Source of the DNA: Rotaria macrura
Taxonomy: Eukaryota; Rotifera; Eurotatoria; Philodinida; Philodinidae
DNA length: 64,000 nucleotides
NCBI GenBank assembly: GCA_900239685.1
Contig: OENT01000386.1
Span: 2,468 to 66,467, forward strand
Direction of reading: 5' to 3'
The notes under the pieces were generated by a model. That model was given only the letters and a program-made list of their open reading frames with translations, was not told where the DNA came from and made no database searches. The position numbers and the translations under genes were made by a program. Below, one piece after another: positions 42,560-60,501 of the stretch (position 1 is the first letter of the stretch; each line of letters starts with the position of its first letter).

Positions 42560-42858
42560 ATGGAAATATGTTTCAGGTTTCTGTCACGACTAGACCGGAA
42601 GAAATACAAAGTTTCCATTATAGGAATAATTCTATTTGTGTTGGTGTTAAGTTTCTGTCGTTTGTTACGCTATATGTGAGTTTCGAATCTTAAAAATATG
42701 AATTAATTATAATCATCTTGTTTTACAGCGTGTCATCAAGCTTTCACGAGAGCTGTTACCGATGCAAAAAACCAGAGACAATCACAGGTCTGATCAGGGG
42801 AGACATTTCGGAAGATGTCTCACCTTGTCCTGCACAGATTAGATTCTTAGTGCCCTGA
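42560..42858 (+). CDS. Short signal-anchor membrane protein, possibly a truncated type II glycosyltransferase
   Basis: Two exons (42560-42675 and 42729-42858) are joined by a canonical 53-bp GTGAGT...TTTTACAG intron and encode 81 aa. The basic N-terminus (SRLDRKKYK) is followed by a hydrophobic span at about residues 18-36 (VSIIGIILFVLVLSFCRLL) and then a cysteine-containing hydrophilic tail. This is the typical start of a type II Golgi enzyme: cytoplasmic tail, signal anchor, stem. No catalytic domain follows within an open frame. It may be the 5' end of a degraded gene, a gene with unrecognised further exons (see 43050-43320), or a genuine small membrane protein. It is divergent from CTU1, with 557 bp between the start codons. 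Confidence 0.5.
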
Positions 42859-45800
42859 AAATGTTTACACATTCGAAAATCAATTCGAAAATTGTTTATT
42901 TAGATTTTTCTTGAAAATCTAGAATTTGGTATGAGAAGTTTGGATGACGTTATCATTTGTTGAATAAGAATTTTATATTCGTATGACAGTCCTTAAGTAT
43001 CATAACAATGTAAATGCATCTGTTATATCTCTGTATCGTCTTACTGTTTCAGTACTATTAAAAATAAAATTATGCAATCGCCATTAGCATCTGCTGATGC
43101 ATATAGACATATTCTCTTTATCTCTTTCGCTGAAAGTCCTCCAGGCTCAGATCCACACACGCATTCAATCAGACATCGTTTTAGTGAATCGAGGTGCAAA
43201 TAAAAAATGGTACATAAACTTAAGTATACAGATGAAAATAATTCTTTTTATTTAGCAGGGCGAATCTCTGCAGGGCAAAAAATTGTTCCGTGGACACCTC
43301 TGGTAGAAACTATTCAATCTAAAAGAGTGAACGATTCTCGTATCTTCCTTCAAAGTATTAAAGATGAGTAAAAGCACTTGTCGAAATTATACGATAAGTA
43401 AGGAATTGATATTGATGTAAGTTTGCAATAGAAATTAATTAAACAGCTAGCAGATGCAAAAAAATTGACTTTGACAAAATCTCATCGTTAGAGAAATCTA
43501 AGTTAGGTGTAAACAAACTTTCTACTTTACTTAAGAAAAAGAATTCTTTTGTTGCAACAAAGCCATCTACTATTATTAGCAAACGACTGAATATAAACTG
43601 GAAAAGTGGTTGAGAAAGAGTATTTATTGAACAATTTCAATTTTAAAGGCATTTCATTTCCCTACAAGAATTTGATAGTTTTATTATTGATTATATGAAG
43701 ATTGTTGATTATTCAAAGTTTTTTTGCAAGTTTTTTAACTAGCCAACTAGTATAGGATTCATAGATAAGAAATTCGAAGATTATGCTCCTTGATGCATCA
43801 TCTTAGACTGTACAGATTGTTTCTATATCCTTCATACATATAAATTTTATTTTCACCATCACCATATCGCAGATATTTGTCTCTATCTAAAGTACAATCA
43901 ATAAAATATTATTTTAAACAAGCAAGTAATAAATTTTACTTCAATTGTCGACATATGTCAGTAAGACATATTAGTTTTTCATGGTCATATCTCTATCTAT
44001 GTTTAAATCTGATATTTTCATTATAAATTTATTCGTATGAATAATAATTTGACACAAATGCGACCTGTCATTGAGTTTAACATAAAAGATATTTAATGAT
44101 AACGTAAGAAATCGGTCTATCTACTACGTTCTTATACATGGAGCATCTTGATCCATGGAAGATATTCATGAACGTTCGATCAATAACTTTCACTTTGTAA
44201 GGTTGATATTTTCTTTTGTCAAATTTATATATTCAGTTAGGAATACAATTTGACTCTTTCAAAATAGCATTATGTTAAATAGCTTTGAAATTTATAAATA
44301 TGGAACACAAGCAATATATTGCCTGTCGGCCTTCCCACGAACAGTAGTATGTGTGAAAATATTATCTAATACTAATGTTTCATGGATAAGAACATGAACT
44401 ATGTAAACGAAGATTTACTGCGAAAATCGATATGCTCATCGGCAGCATTTTACCGCATTTCTGACTTCTGTATTCCAATTATGCCGAAGTAGAATACAGC
44501 AAACGAACGGGTAAATATCATGAAATCACAATACCATCTCTTACATAGTGGCATATCATGTAAAACAAGATAACGGCAAAACATAATGCGAATCATCATA
44601 GCCAGCATCTTTAGTTAGATATCTTTAAAATTCTATGTAAACTTCTCGTATTATATGCCTCATCTTTCACTCTATGTTTAGTTCTTTTATAGATTGATAA
44701 AATATTCTTATTCAGCTTCTTCAAAGAGTACGTGCTAACAGTAACAATATGATACTTCTATCCTATCGGCATAGATTACAAGTAGCTAATAATATTTGCT
44801 TAAAGTACATACATTAAGAATAATGATTTTGAGATGCAACACCAATTAATTCGTGTGATTCATGCATAAAAAAAAACTAGAATAAATGTGATGCTGCACT
44901 ATATACAAGTTATCTGCCGATTTTTTTGTTGGTGAAAAATTTCTTCTAATTGCTTTTGAATTGTGTGACACTGTTCTTATAGAAAATACGAATGAGCTGA
45001 GTCATTTCTGCAAATTATCGAAATTGTTTCTCGACTTGTAAAATTCTACAAAACGTTTTTACTGTGCAAGTATATTTTTAGCTGACTGATGACTATAGAT
45101 AGCTGTATAACCGATTAGATAGTATTAGAAATAATTAGAAAAAGACAACTTTTAATATTCAAATCTTCTCATTGAACATACAAGAAAATGAAATATCTCG
45201 AGAATCTGAAGGGATTGTACTAGAAATTTTAAAATTCAGTTGCATGACATTGAATTAAATCATCATTGTATCCTAAAAGATATCTAATAACTACTAAATG
45301 ACGCTGTTCTCACAGACAATAATCGATCTACGAGTATGAGAAAAAAGCCATCGGAGACGTTTCCTATGAAAAATAATAAACTAGTTTTTTCTTTTTCCGC
45401 AGAATAAAAATTGATTCATCTCTGATTGCAGACATCCTCGTGCAAAATGAAACTAAATCATATTAACATGCGAATAAAATTATGCCGTACTTTGACACAT
45501 AGGGTTCATTCTTTTAAATGTTGACTTTGATTGTATTAAACTTTAACACTCTGTCAAAGATTCTAATTAAAATTAGATCACACAGGTACATAGACACACG
45601 ATTCGCAATACTTTTTCTCATACCCGATGTCTGGCGCTCCCTACATATGTCATGGACGGCTAGATCCAATTGGCTCTGAAATATGTAGATATGCAACCAG
45701 TGAACAGAAAATTCACACGGTAGAAGAAAAACCTCATTCAACATCGACATAGAATAAAGTTTGAGATTCGACATTGATCTCCATTCGATACACCTTCCGC

Positions 45801-46262
45801 ATATGTTGAAATGAGACTTGTTGGTAATTCAACACATTGTCTTAGCACGCGTTTATCAATGCAGAATTCAATAGTAGATTGAAATCTCATATATTCTATG
45901 AAAGAAGATTTGTAAAAATAATTCGTCTTAAATGCAACCTCATCATTTTTCAAAGCATACTCTATTGTTATAGAAAAAGATCAAATGTGAAAAATGAATA
46001 ATCTTTATTGTATTCACGGCTTTATAATATATCTCCCATTTTCTATATTGTCTATCATTTCTCTTCGAGTACAACGGATTGACAATTATACAAAAAAAAA
46101 ATAATAATAATAGTAATTGCACGGAGACACTAGACACTAAAACGAATGTTAGCATTTTACCCAAGTCAATTAAATATTATACATGCACACAAGGACACAC
46201 AAACGCTTTAGGAAAAGAAAGAAACTTTGTTATTCCTTATTTTTTTAAAAATAAATAAAATT
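42859..46262. other. Mostly gene-free region with possible exon remnants
   Basis: At about 43050-43197 (+) an acceptor (CTGTTTCAG) opens a frame containing SADAYRHILFISFAESPPGS, ending at a possible GTGCAA donor. A second block follows an acceptor at about 43259. No consistent frame links these to the 42560-42858 gene, so they may be decayed exons. From 43400 to 46262 I see only AT-rich sequence and short ORFs without protein-like composition. Confidence 0.35.
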
Positions 46263-46937
46263 TCAACGAAATTGAAAGACGCTTGATGTCTTTTGTGGGA
46301 CATGTTCCAAAGTTAAACTTTGAAACCATTCAGATGAATTGTGATAATAGTAACCTTGCAGTTGTCCCGTACTCAATTGTAAACATATATAATAGAAACC
46401 AGCAAAGGACGCACCTAAACATGAACATCATGTAAACTTGAAGCGGTCATAAACATGAAAAAAAATCATACCAGTAATATCTCGAACGGTATGATCAGGT
46501 ACTAGAAAATGTTCTTTCCATCTCATAAAAATATAATCGGAATTTTTCCCTCTCAGTAATTGATCATAATCAAAGGAATCATTATTAAATGTATCGGCGT
46601 AGGGTAGAAATGCATCGAATTTACTCCAATGCTGCTTGTCAACTTCTTCATCTGCTTCCCATTTGCGTGTTAAAAATGGATAACGTTTTGATATGATTTC
46701 TGCGTCGAAAAATGTTGATAGAATTGGATATTCATCTATCAAACCAGTTATACCTAAGTATCCACATATGTACGAACGTTCTAAATCGACATGATGAAAA
46801 ATAACATCGACATTGTAGGATTTCCCTTTGGATTTTTGATTTCCAGTGAATCGAGATGATGTACATAATATAGAAGAATTTTTATTTGGTGAACCCACAT
46901 TCATATCAGAAAATTCAAGAGAACCTAGCAGTTTCAT
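46263..46937 (-). CDS. GID4: GID/CTLH E3 ligase substrate receptor GID4 (Vid24 family)
   Basis: Two exons (46937-46472 and 46414-46263, intron 57 bp, phase 1) encode 205 aa. GID4 is the receptor that recognises proline-type N-degrons for the GID/CTLH ubiquitin ligase; in yeast it drives degradation of gluconeogenic enzymes. The Vid24 beta-barrel is complete. In order the sequence shows [74 protein letters not shown] and a [13 protein letters not shown] segment, ending in FQFR. Human GID4 is about 300 aa, and its disordered N-terminal about 100 residues are absent here. The barrel starts almost directly after the ATG, although an upstream exon cannot be excluded. An acceptor-like TGTAG lies 13 nt before the ATG (46950-46951). 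Confidence 0.95.
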
Positions 46938-49173
46938 CTTGTTGCGTAACTACACGATAAAGAATTAAATGAAACACGAAACTGTAGGAAATCAAGAGAG
47001 AAAAGAACAGAACATACATACAATACAACAAATAAACAAGAAAAAGACACTCAGCAACAATAAAATGGCCAATAGAATTAGTCTCATGTAGATAGATTTC
47101 GCTAGTTTATGATGTTTGAAATAAAAATAAGTTGCCGCGAAAATTTAAATCCAGTGTTTTTAATGTTAAATATCTCAAGGAAAGTACCTAGGGTACTTAC
47201 GATTTTTGGGAAATAATATGTTTTGTTCTGGACGAAAAAATAGGAAAGTATCTGAAAGGCACTTACTAAGTCAAAAGTATACTTTGTTGTTTTCTTTTTT
47301 GCGCCATCATTGAGAACCACTCGTCTTTCTCTTGTCTTTGACTTGTAGATGAAGTTGAGGGGGTTTTTCATTTTAGTCCAACCAAACTCATAATCAAAAT
47401 TTCTATTACTCCTTTCCGATTTTGAGACTTTTAATAATTATATTGTTGAACTGCTCTCGTCAAATAATTACTTGTCATACAAAAAATGTTCATCAAGTGT
47501 ATCAAAATATTTTGTTGATACTTGAAGGTACTTTTTTATCTATAGCAAACAACCAAAACATACTTTGCCAATAGAAGTGCAGTACACATTTGTAGTCTGC
47601 TTTAAATTTCTGGAAAAAAAATCTGTTTACATCTTTCAGCCCGTTCTAATCGGACTGTTGACAGCTATTTTCGAGTTTATTTTATGATGACATCACTTGT
47701 GAGGGTATTTCTGCAAGTTCCTACTAGAAGAATCAATAATAATTCTAACCAAACTAATGTTTGCAGTCTGTTCGTTCGTCCTATCATATTGTTTTCTTAG
47801 GAATATATTTGCAATTTTTCTTTATGAATAATATATAATTCAAAGATCAGATCATTTTGTTTTTCTTATCCGAATTCAAAACGAGTCAAATCACAAATGC
47901 TGACCATTTGAAGTTTATCAATAAGTTGATAGATAAAACAGTCTTTTTCTTCCACCATCGTAATACATCTCGAACAAATCTACGAAACAAACATACGACA
48001 CTTTTTCTCGTAGTTTGTACCAACCTGTTAGAACAATAGAGATGATGAACACTTATCAAGTTATTGTCCGGCTCATCATTCAGTATAGCAACCTACTATA
48101 CTATTTGTTCATTGACAAAATCTGATCTATCTACAGGTTCTGAAGGTTACAATTCTGGTTATTATTAAGAAAGACTGATGTAACTTGTTCGATTACAATT
48201 CTCAGTCGACATATTGGTGAGCGAATTTTTCTTACACGTGAAGATTCGTTCACATACGTCTACATGATACTAATGAGATGCAAGTCCTGATTGATTCATC
48301 AGATAAGTTCCACGTTTCAGTTGTAGAAAATTTGAATTATTTCTCAATTCATTAGATTCAAGAACGTTTTATCATTTTCATGCAAGGTAAAATTAATGAT
48401 TAAATGGAATCATCGAATTAGGAATGTTAGTTGTTCACTATATTTTGACGTGCACTTACTTACTGTAACGTCATTGCATATGTAAAACAATGATTACCGC
48501 TATTTAAAATAAATATCAGCCTCAAACAAGCATTATTCTATCAATGAAAAATGTCATCGTCTAAACTGGAATCGACAAGAATCTTTGAGTGATTGATCCT
48601 AATGAAATGTTGTTTGATATTCACTTGTGATGATCGACTTAAAGTAATTTTAAATTAACGTAGTGATTCATCTTAGTCAAGTCAACTGCCGATTAGAGAG
48701 AAGCTGATGTATTGTTTAATTAGAAGAAATAGAATTTCTTTGATCAGCTCTTCATAATGGTATAGAGATGAATATATTTGGTGCTGAAATTTCACAATAG
48801 AAAGAAAGCGTCACGGCTGAAATTTTATGGATTTAGTACAAGCTATGCTTCCATTGAAAAGTGAACTCACTAATGTGTAGATAAATCATCGTCAATGTGG
48901 CATCCAACACTTCTACAGAGTCATATTCTACTAGTCTCAAAAATCATTCATTAACACATTTTATAAAAAAAAATGATCTATTTATAAATATACATATACT
49001 ATACAGAAACACGTGTGAAAAAAAATTTACAAAGACAAGAAGCTAAAATAAAATATTCGAATCTATTTTGGAGTTATTGTTCCACTGTTTTTCGACGACA
49101 TCTTACGTCGATGAGCTAAACGTACTAAACAAAAGAAAAACAGTCGAAATTAACAGTTCATTTTGTGAGATAA
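46938..49173. other. Gene-free intergenic region
   Basis: About 2.2 kb between GID4 and the RING gene, both on the minus strand. No frame with protein-like composition, repeat or RNA gene was recognised. The first 100 bp, upstream of GID4, must contain its promoter or outron. Confidence 0.5.
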
Positions 49174-51858
49174 TCATAGATAATTACAAGCATCTTTTAA
49201 TGCTGGATGTGCATAGATCATTGCTTGTTCATATGTCATCAACTTATCAGGTTCAGGTGGAGGTACATGATGAGGTTGAAGACTGGGCGATGGTCCTATG
49301 ACCATCGCTTTTAGTACCGATGAAGGATTGTGCGTTCTTTGTTGCTGTTGAGTTCCGATGCTTAATGATGTTGATGAAGCTACTGATGACGGTCGTGCTG
49401 TTGATATGGTCTTTAGATATTAAAAAAAAAGAAAGAAAAAAATAAGGAATCATAGCCAGGCTGTATAGTGTTAGGATCGCTTAATATTACATGGACAAGT
49501 CATAATATTTTGTCACTATTTTTCATATTCATATACTCACCTATGGTTAGATCAGAGTATAATTACCAACTAATAAGAGTAAGAGAACGTTTTAGTTGAG
49601 AAAATATCAAGTTTTAAGATAACAACTAATTCTGAACGTCAACTTCCAACTAATCTTGAGATTTATGAGATGATATGCGAACAAACGTTTTCAACGAAAA
49701 AACTTCGTATTCCAGCTAAGAGTTTCCTTAATTCTGTATTTAATAAAAAATAGAGTTTTCTCTTTCAGAACAAAAGAATCTCGTTTTGAAGTGAAACTAT
49801 TGATTTGCCGTTGATCGTCGATTACTTCGACTTTTAACGTAACTCGTCACCTATATTCTACACAAGAAAAGAGGAAAATAACTAAGGTCACATGAAAGAA
49901 ACATAGTTGAAATCATAGTTTTTTACTACTATGGCAATATTTCAAATACAGCCAAATGTAGACGATTGATCGATATCAAAATTTGAGTTTCTTCCATCAG
50001 TAACTGTGAATCAATATAATTGTTCTGAGCAAATAGTTGATGGGAATTTTCGAGAAAATTTTAACAATAAAAGAACACATTGGATATGAGCATTGCTCAT
50101 TTTTGAGAAATAGAATATTTAGATTGATTGACATGTTGTAAATGTTAAAAAAGAGTTCGAACTGAATAGTATGATCGGATCACTAATTCCAATTGTGTAT
50201 GGTGATTCAATAGCTGTCCCTACTTAGTTAGTACACATAGATGATAATGTTTTTGAATTGATGTATGATATGGATTTATCGATTGTTTTAATTCAATAAA
50301 TATAATTCGAGAACATACGTATATTAATAATAGCTCTATTTATAAGTTTTTCTTTCGATGATTGATTACAACTAGAAAGAATTATGGTTAGCCAGACGTT
50401 TCTTCACAACTAATTATTTGGATGAAGCTGTTGGAAAATAACAACAAAAATATCCCATTCATTCAAGTTGATGAAAAATACATGGTATTGAGTACTGTCA
50501 CTTTTTGCATCTTACTGAACAGAAAACGTGGGAAAAGTCGAATCATGCATTAATTTAGCTCAATTGAATATAATCATTATCCAAAATATTTCGAATGATT
50601 GGTAAAAATATGAAGTCCTTATTCGAAGACTCTCATCCAAACAATGTTGGCACAGTATTCGAATCTATCGATTCTGTTAAAGAATCTTGTCCCTGACTAC
50701 CATTCAGTATAAAACTTAGCAATGACATAATTAGATACTTTCGTTTGCTACTCTATAACACAAAACAGTCTGCACATTTACACAAATATAAAACTAATTG
50801 TAAGAAAGGAATACGTTTACATATGTTAGTTCTTATTCAATGAAGAATTTACAATAGTTTGAAAATTTACCGTTTGATATTGTTGAATAGTATGTTGATT
50901 TCGTTCAGGATCTGGATGAGCAAATTGTTCCTGTCCTTGATAAATCTTCAATAATTCTTTATTTATACGTTTAGTTTCTTCTAATTCCATCATGCCCTTT
51001 TTTATTTTATTCATTTGTCTTAGCTGAAAATAATAATATTAAAGGTAAGTTTTTCTTTAATAATGCAAAAGAAAAAGTTCAAAACTTTCAACTTTACATA
51101 TTCAATCCTATGCATCATTAACTGATTCCATTTTGTATCTTGATAATCGAATACCTACAAATAATCCTATAGTGTAGTTATTTTTCGATGAGCTTAGAGA
51201 GAAATTTTTACGTCAAATAATTGTTGATACATATTTGAATACAACTTATACACTTGTTCGCGTACTTGCGCTTCAGTTACGTGTACCAATTCGTAACGTG
51301 ATATAAATAATACTTTGATTTGTGGTGGCAACTTAAAAGTAAAATAACATCAGAAAAGAAATCTTACAGTTTGTCTAAGTAAACTTACATTTGAATTTAT
51401 CGGATAAATATGAGTCGATTTTGAACATAGAGCACATAGAAAATTAAAAGAAAAACAAAAGCAAAATGTTTATCAATTATCTTTGCATTTCTTTATCGTT
51501 ATATTTATATATACAATTATGACCATGAGGATTGTGCATGGCACAATCTCGACAAATGATATGACCACATGGATGACAGTAGCCAATTGGTATTCGTATA
51601 TTGTTGGACCCGTTGTGTTCACGTCGCTTACATATTTCACAATGAACCCATTCAGGTATCGGTAAATTTGATCCTGCTACGGATGTTTTTGTCGTTTCTG
51701 ATGGAATTGATTTCGGTGTTGGGGCGCCAATACTGTTATTTAACATTGACGAATTCAGATCCTATACACTTTACAATTAGAAGAGAAAAAATTCGATGAA
51801 AACTTATTACTACTGAACTACGACTAACAGTTGAGTTCACTGTTGCATTGAGATTCAT
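49174..51858 (-). CDS. ZIP3/RNF212/HEI10-like RING ligase, with a damaged splice site
   Basis: Seven exons are inferred: 51858-51814, 51761-51515, 51435-51389, 51331-51212, 51154-51098, 51023-50871 and 49410-49174, about 301 aa if all join. After a Ser/Thr-rich leader, a RING domain starts WVHCEIC; its ligands are C56, C59, C77 or C80, H82, C85, C88, C98 and C101. It is followed by INSNLPPQ and a coiled coil (MMELEETKRINKELLKIYQG), then a serine/proline-rich tail. WVHC at the RING start, a short post-RING N-(x)-(L/M)PP-like step, a coiled coil and a Ser-rich tail are the architecture of the ZIP3/ZHP-3/RNF212/HEI10 SUMO or ubiquitin ligases that designate meiotic crossovers. The assignment rests on architecture and motif memory, not a search. 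The intron before exon 3 ends in AT rather than AG, so as written the RING would be cut after C98 and terminate in MQR. The gene may be a pseudogene, an allele with a lesion, or a sequence error. Confidence 0.65.
51436..51437 (-). other. 3' splice site with AT in place of AG
   Basis: The intron 51514-51436 begins GTATAT at a codon-phase-1 boundary after ...HGHN. It ends in a perfect pyrimidine tract, TTTTAATTTTCTAT, followed by GTGCTCTATG. Reading the final AT as AG would join N-C-A-L-C in frame and supply the last two RING cysteines. No other AG lies between the tract and exon 3, so no alternative acceptor restores the frame. One base on the plus strand (51436, A where C is expected) accounts for it. 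Confidence 0.7.
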
Positions 51859-53757
51859 TAAAACGAGAAAAAGATTTAATTCATGAGTAAAAAGTGATTG
51901 CAAAATAAGATGTCTTCAAATTTTGCGCCGAAGAGGCAGATAAATTTATAAATTTTTATGAGTGTTTTTGATTCCTATTATATTTTAAATTTACCTAAAT
52001 CTGTAAAAGAATCCATGAGAAATAACAAGAAATATTAAATTTCAATTAAATATTATTATAGAGGACAGCACTTAACAATAAATCGAGCATGTAGTTGTAT
52101 TACGTATAAAAGAGAGAGAAAAAATGCAACTTGTGGATCAAATCATGAACACCAAATTTTAAATACACGATTACTTTCAATAAGTTTAGAATAATTTTGT
52201 TTTTTCATCGAAAAATTAGATAAATAGTAAATTGTTTATAATATAAGGTCATCGGGTTGCAATCGATCCCATCTCTGGTTTACGTAACAGAAATTTTTCT
52301 GCTGAAGAAAAAATTGCTTTTGATTACAGAGAATGTTTATGAAAAAAGTGTGATAGTCTTTATCGAGTTCTTATGAAAAACGATTTCCAAAATATTCTCT
52401 TATCTTTTAGTGTGAAACGCGTATTAGCATCTTGTTTAGGACATAAAGTTGCTAATGTATATGTTCAATGAGGAACAATTTGAATTTGATGAATCACTCT
52501 TCAGTCGATGATATGCATACCATTAAGAGCAGTATTAACTTCCCCTCCCACATCATCATTAAATATGTTTTCTGTGAGTGCTATCATGAACAAGTGAAGT
52601 ATCTCTACTCTCATATTATATAAGAAATGTATTTTGTAAGAGGTTTCATGATAATGTCAGAGTGACATTTCACATTACATCATACCATAAGAAAAAGCTA
52701 GTCTTGCAATCAAAAACTCTATTGCGTCAAAAATTGTCATGTCATCCTTGTGTAATGATGAATTAAAATGAAATTTTGCGAGTATTCAAGTCATTATAGA
52801 GTTTGTTACTTTAGAGCCAAACTAGCAACTTCTTTCACGAAAATAGAATTTCGCTTAAAATTTTACATAGACATGGGATCATACGGGTGGTTAGTTCAAT
52901 ATCTTTCACATCAAACCCACTAATAGCATAACGCATTAGTTGTCTTAGTTTTTTTCCTGTTAATCAAAGCGAATAGACAGACAGGAAAAATTGCCATTAG
53001 AGTAGTTTTGTTGAAACTCATCTGTAAGCCAAGTATTCTGGCATAACAATAAATGTAGCTTTCTAGCATGCTCGTGGGAAATCGGGCAATGAACTTTAGA
53101 AAAATAACATCAAATAAAAAATAATTTTCATCCACATCTACATCATGATGATCTACATTATTTGTACTTACAAGAGGTTAAACAACTACGAAATTTTATT
53201 CATGGGCATGAATCTTTGGTTTTATTTGTAAACAAATCATTCCGTACGCTTTACATAAAAGAATAAATCGAACAACATTCCATATTGAAGCGTTCTACCA
53301 TTATGAAATCTATGAATACATGTTCTTATGTCAATCAATATCAGAAAATTGCACATTTTGAAATTTCACAGAAATTATATTTTAGTTATTTTGTACATTG
53401 TGCATTGATAACTGAAGCGTCATATTTCGTTTTGTTGAGTTTCTAAAGACATCAGATATTTTGTGCATGACAATAAGTCTATACGTTGATTTTGAATACG
53501 TTCGAATGAATAGAGCAGTTGTGATCTAAACTTGAAATTGTAATCACTGATCGAATCAACAAAAACAAGCTTTTGCGTATTTTATTTTGATAGTTGTATA
53601 GAGTAGTTATCGAAATAAAAATAAATTATATATGATAAAATAACAAAAATACAAATGAAGAAACCAACAACTTTCTTAAATGTCATTTCATGTTCGTTAG
53701 TTGGAAACGAAACACCGGATATTTATCGTAGTCATATTTGTTTTCGATCCGTATTAT
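51859..53757. other. Gene-free intergenic region
   Basis: About 1.9 kb of AT-rich sequence between the RING gene and LONRF. No protein-like frame, repeat or RNA gene was recognised. No acceptor-like site lies immediately before the RING gene ATG. Confidence 0.5.
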
Positions 53758-59511
<5,754 letters not shown>

Positions 59512-60501
59512 TGTTGCTTGAACTGAAAGAAGATAAACATTTGAATACAGATAATATGAATTATTATTGAAATGTTTCTTGGTTAAATAGCTATAAAATA
59601 TTCTGGAAATAGAAGAAATCAACGCTGCACAAGAAACAACTGATTACGTGAGCACTGTCTCTATTTACTCGTTCTTTCATTTCTTCTCTTCTGTTCTCTC
59701 TCATTTTCACTGACATGCTTTATTCCTATAGTTTGCTCTCGTTACCCTCTCTCGTTCTATGTCCTTGTTCGAATGATTACGACATGACATATATTTACTG
59801 TAACCCACAATATGATTATATAACTCGTTTTTCTTGGAAGTCATAAATTCATTGCAAATGTAAATTTGAATAATCTAGTCATTTTCATCTTATAGACAAA
59901 ATGTCAAAAATTATGTTAAAGAAATCATAATTATTGAAGTTGTCACAAGTTTTAATTAAAACAAGAAACGTCATACTTTTAATTATATATGGTTGAAAAG
60001 TACGCTGAAAATAATGTTCGTAGATTACTTGATAGAATAAAGCAGAGAATTTCCTTTGGAATCAATATGCCAAAGTAACTTTTATCGTAATTAGAAGAAC
60101 AACGAATGGACTAAAAGATACCTATTACATAAGAGTTTTGTACTTGGTATATAAATATCGTTACACAACGACGTACCAAAAGAGAGAGGAAGAAAAATCC
60201 ACAACCAATAATAACCTTGAACGTATGCACACGATTTCATACTAACTTGTAGTTTGTTAAAGTTACATTGTTGACATAACATGACTATTTTAGTGTAAAA
60301 TACTAGATACATTATTAATACTAGAAGAATTTCATTTATTTACATCTAATTTAGAAAAAAGAAATATGTATTGGAATGTATTTTTTAGAAGACAAGAAAA
60401 TGTATTTCAAAACAATAGCAGACTATATCGATGAGATTAATATTTTTAAGAAAAAGGAGATCGAAAAAAAGTGCATTATTCTGATGATACCATGAGATAA
60501 T
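59512..60501. other. Intergenic region between ARAP and LONRF
   Basis: About 1 kb. The LONRF-proximal 250 bp is rich in TCTC/TTCT words on the plus strand (59660-59760), a purine-rich tract on the LONRF sense strand, and probably belongs to its promoter or leader. The rest is AT-rich and includes the ARAP 3' UTR. No gene was recognised. Confidence 0.45.

Noticed and set aside
47102-47371. 89-codon minus-strand ORF upstream of GID4
   Set aside because: No similarity to the GID4 N-terminus, no in-phase donor, and a Lys/Asn/Phe-rich composition typical of non-coding AT-rich DNA.
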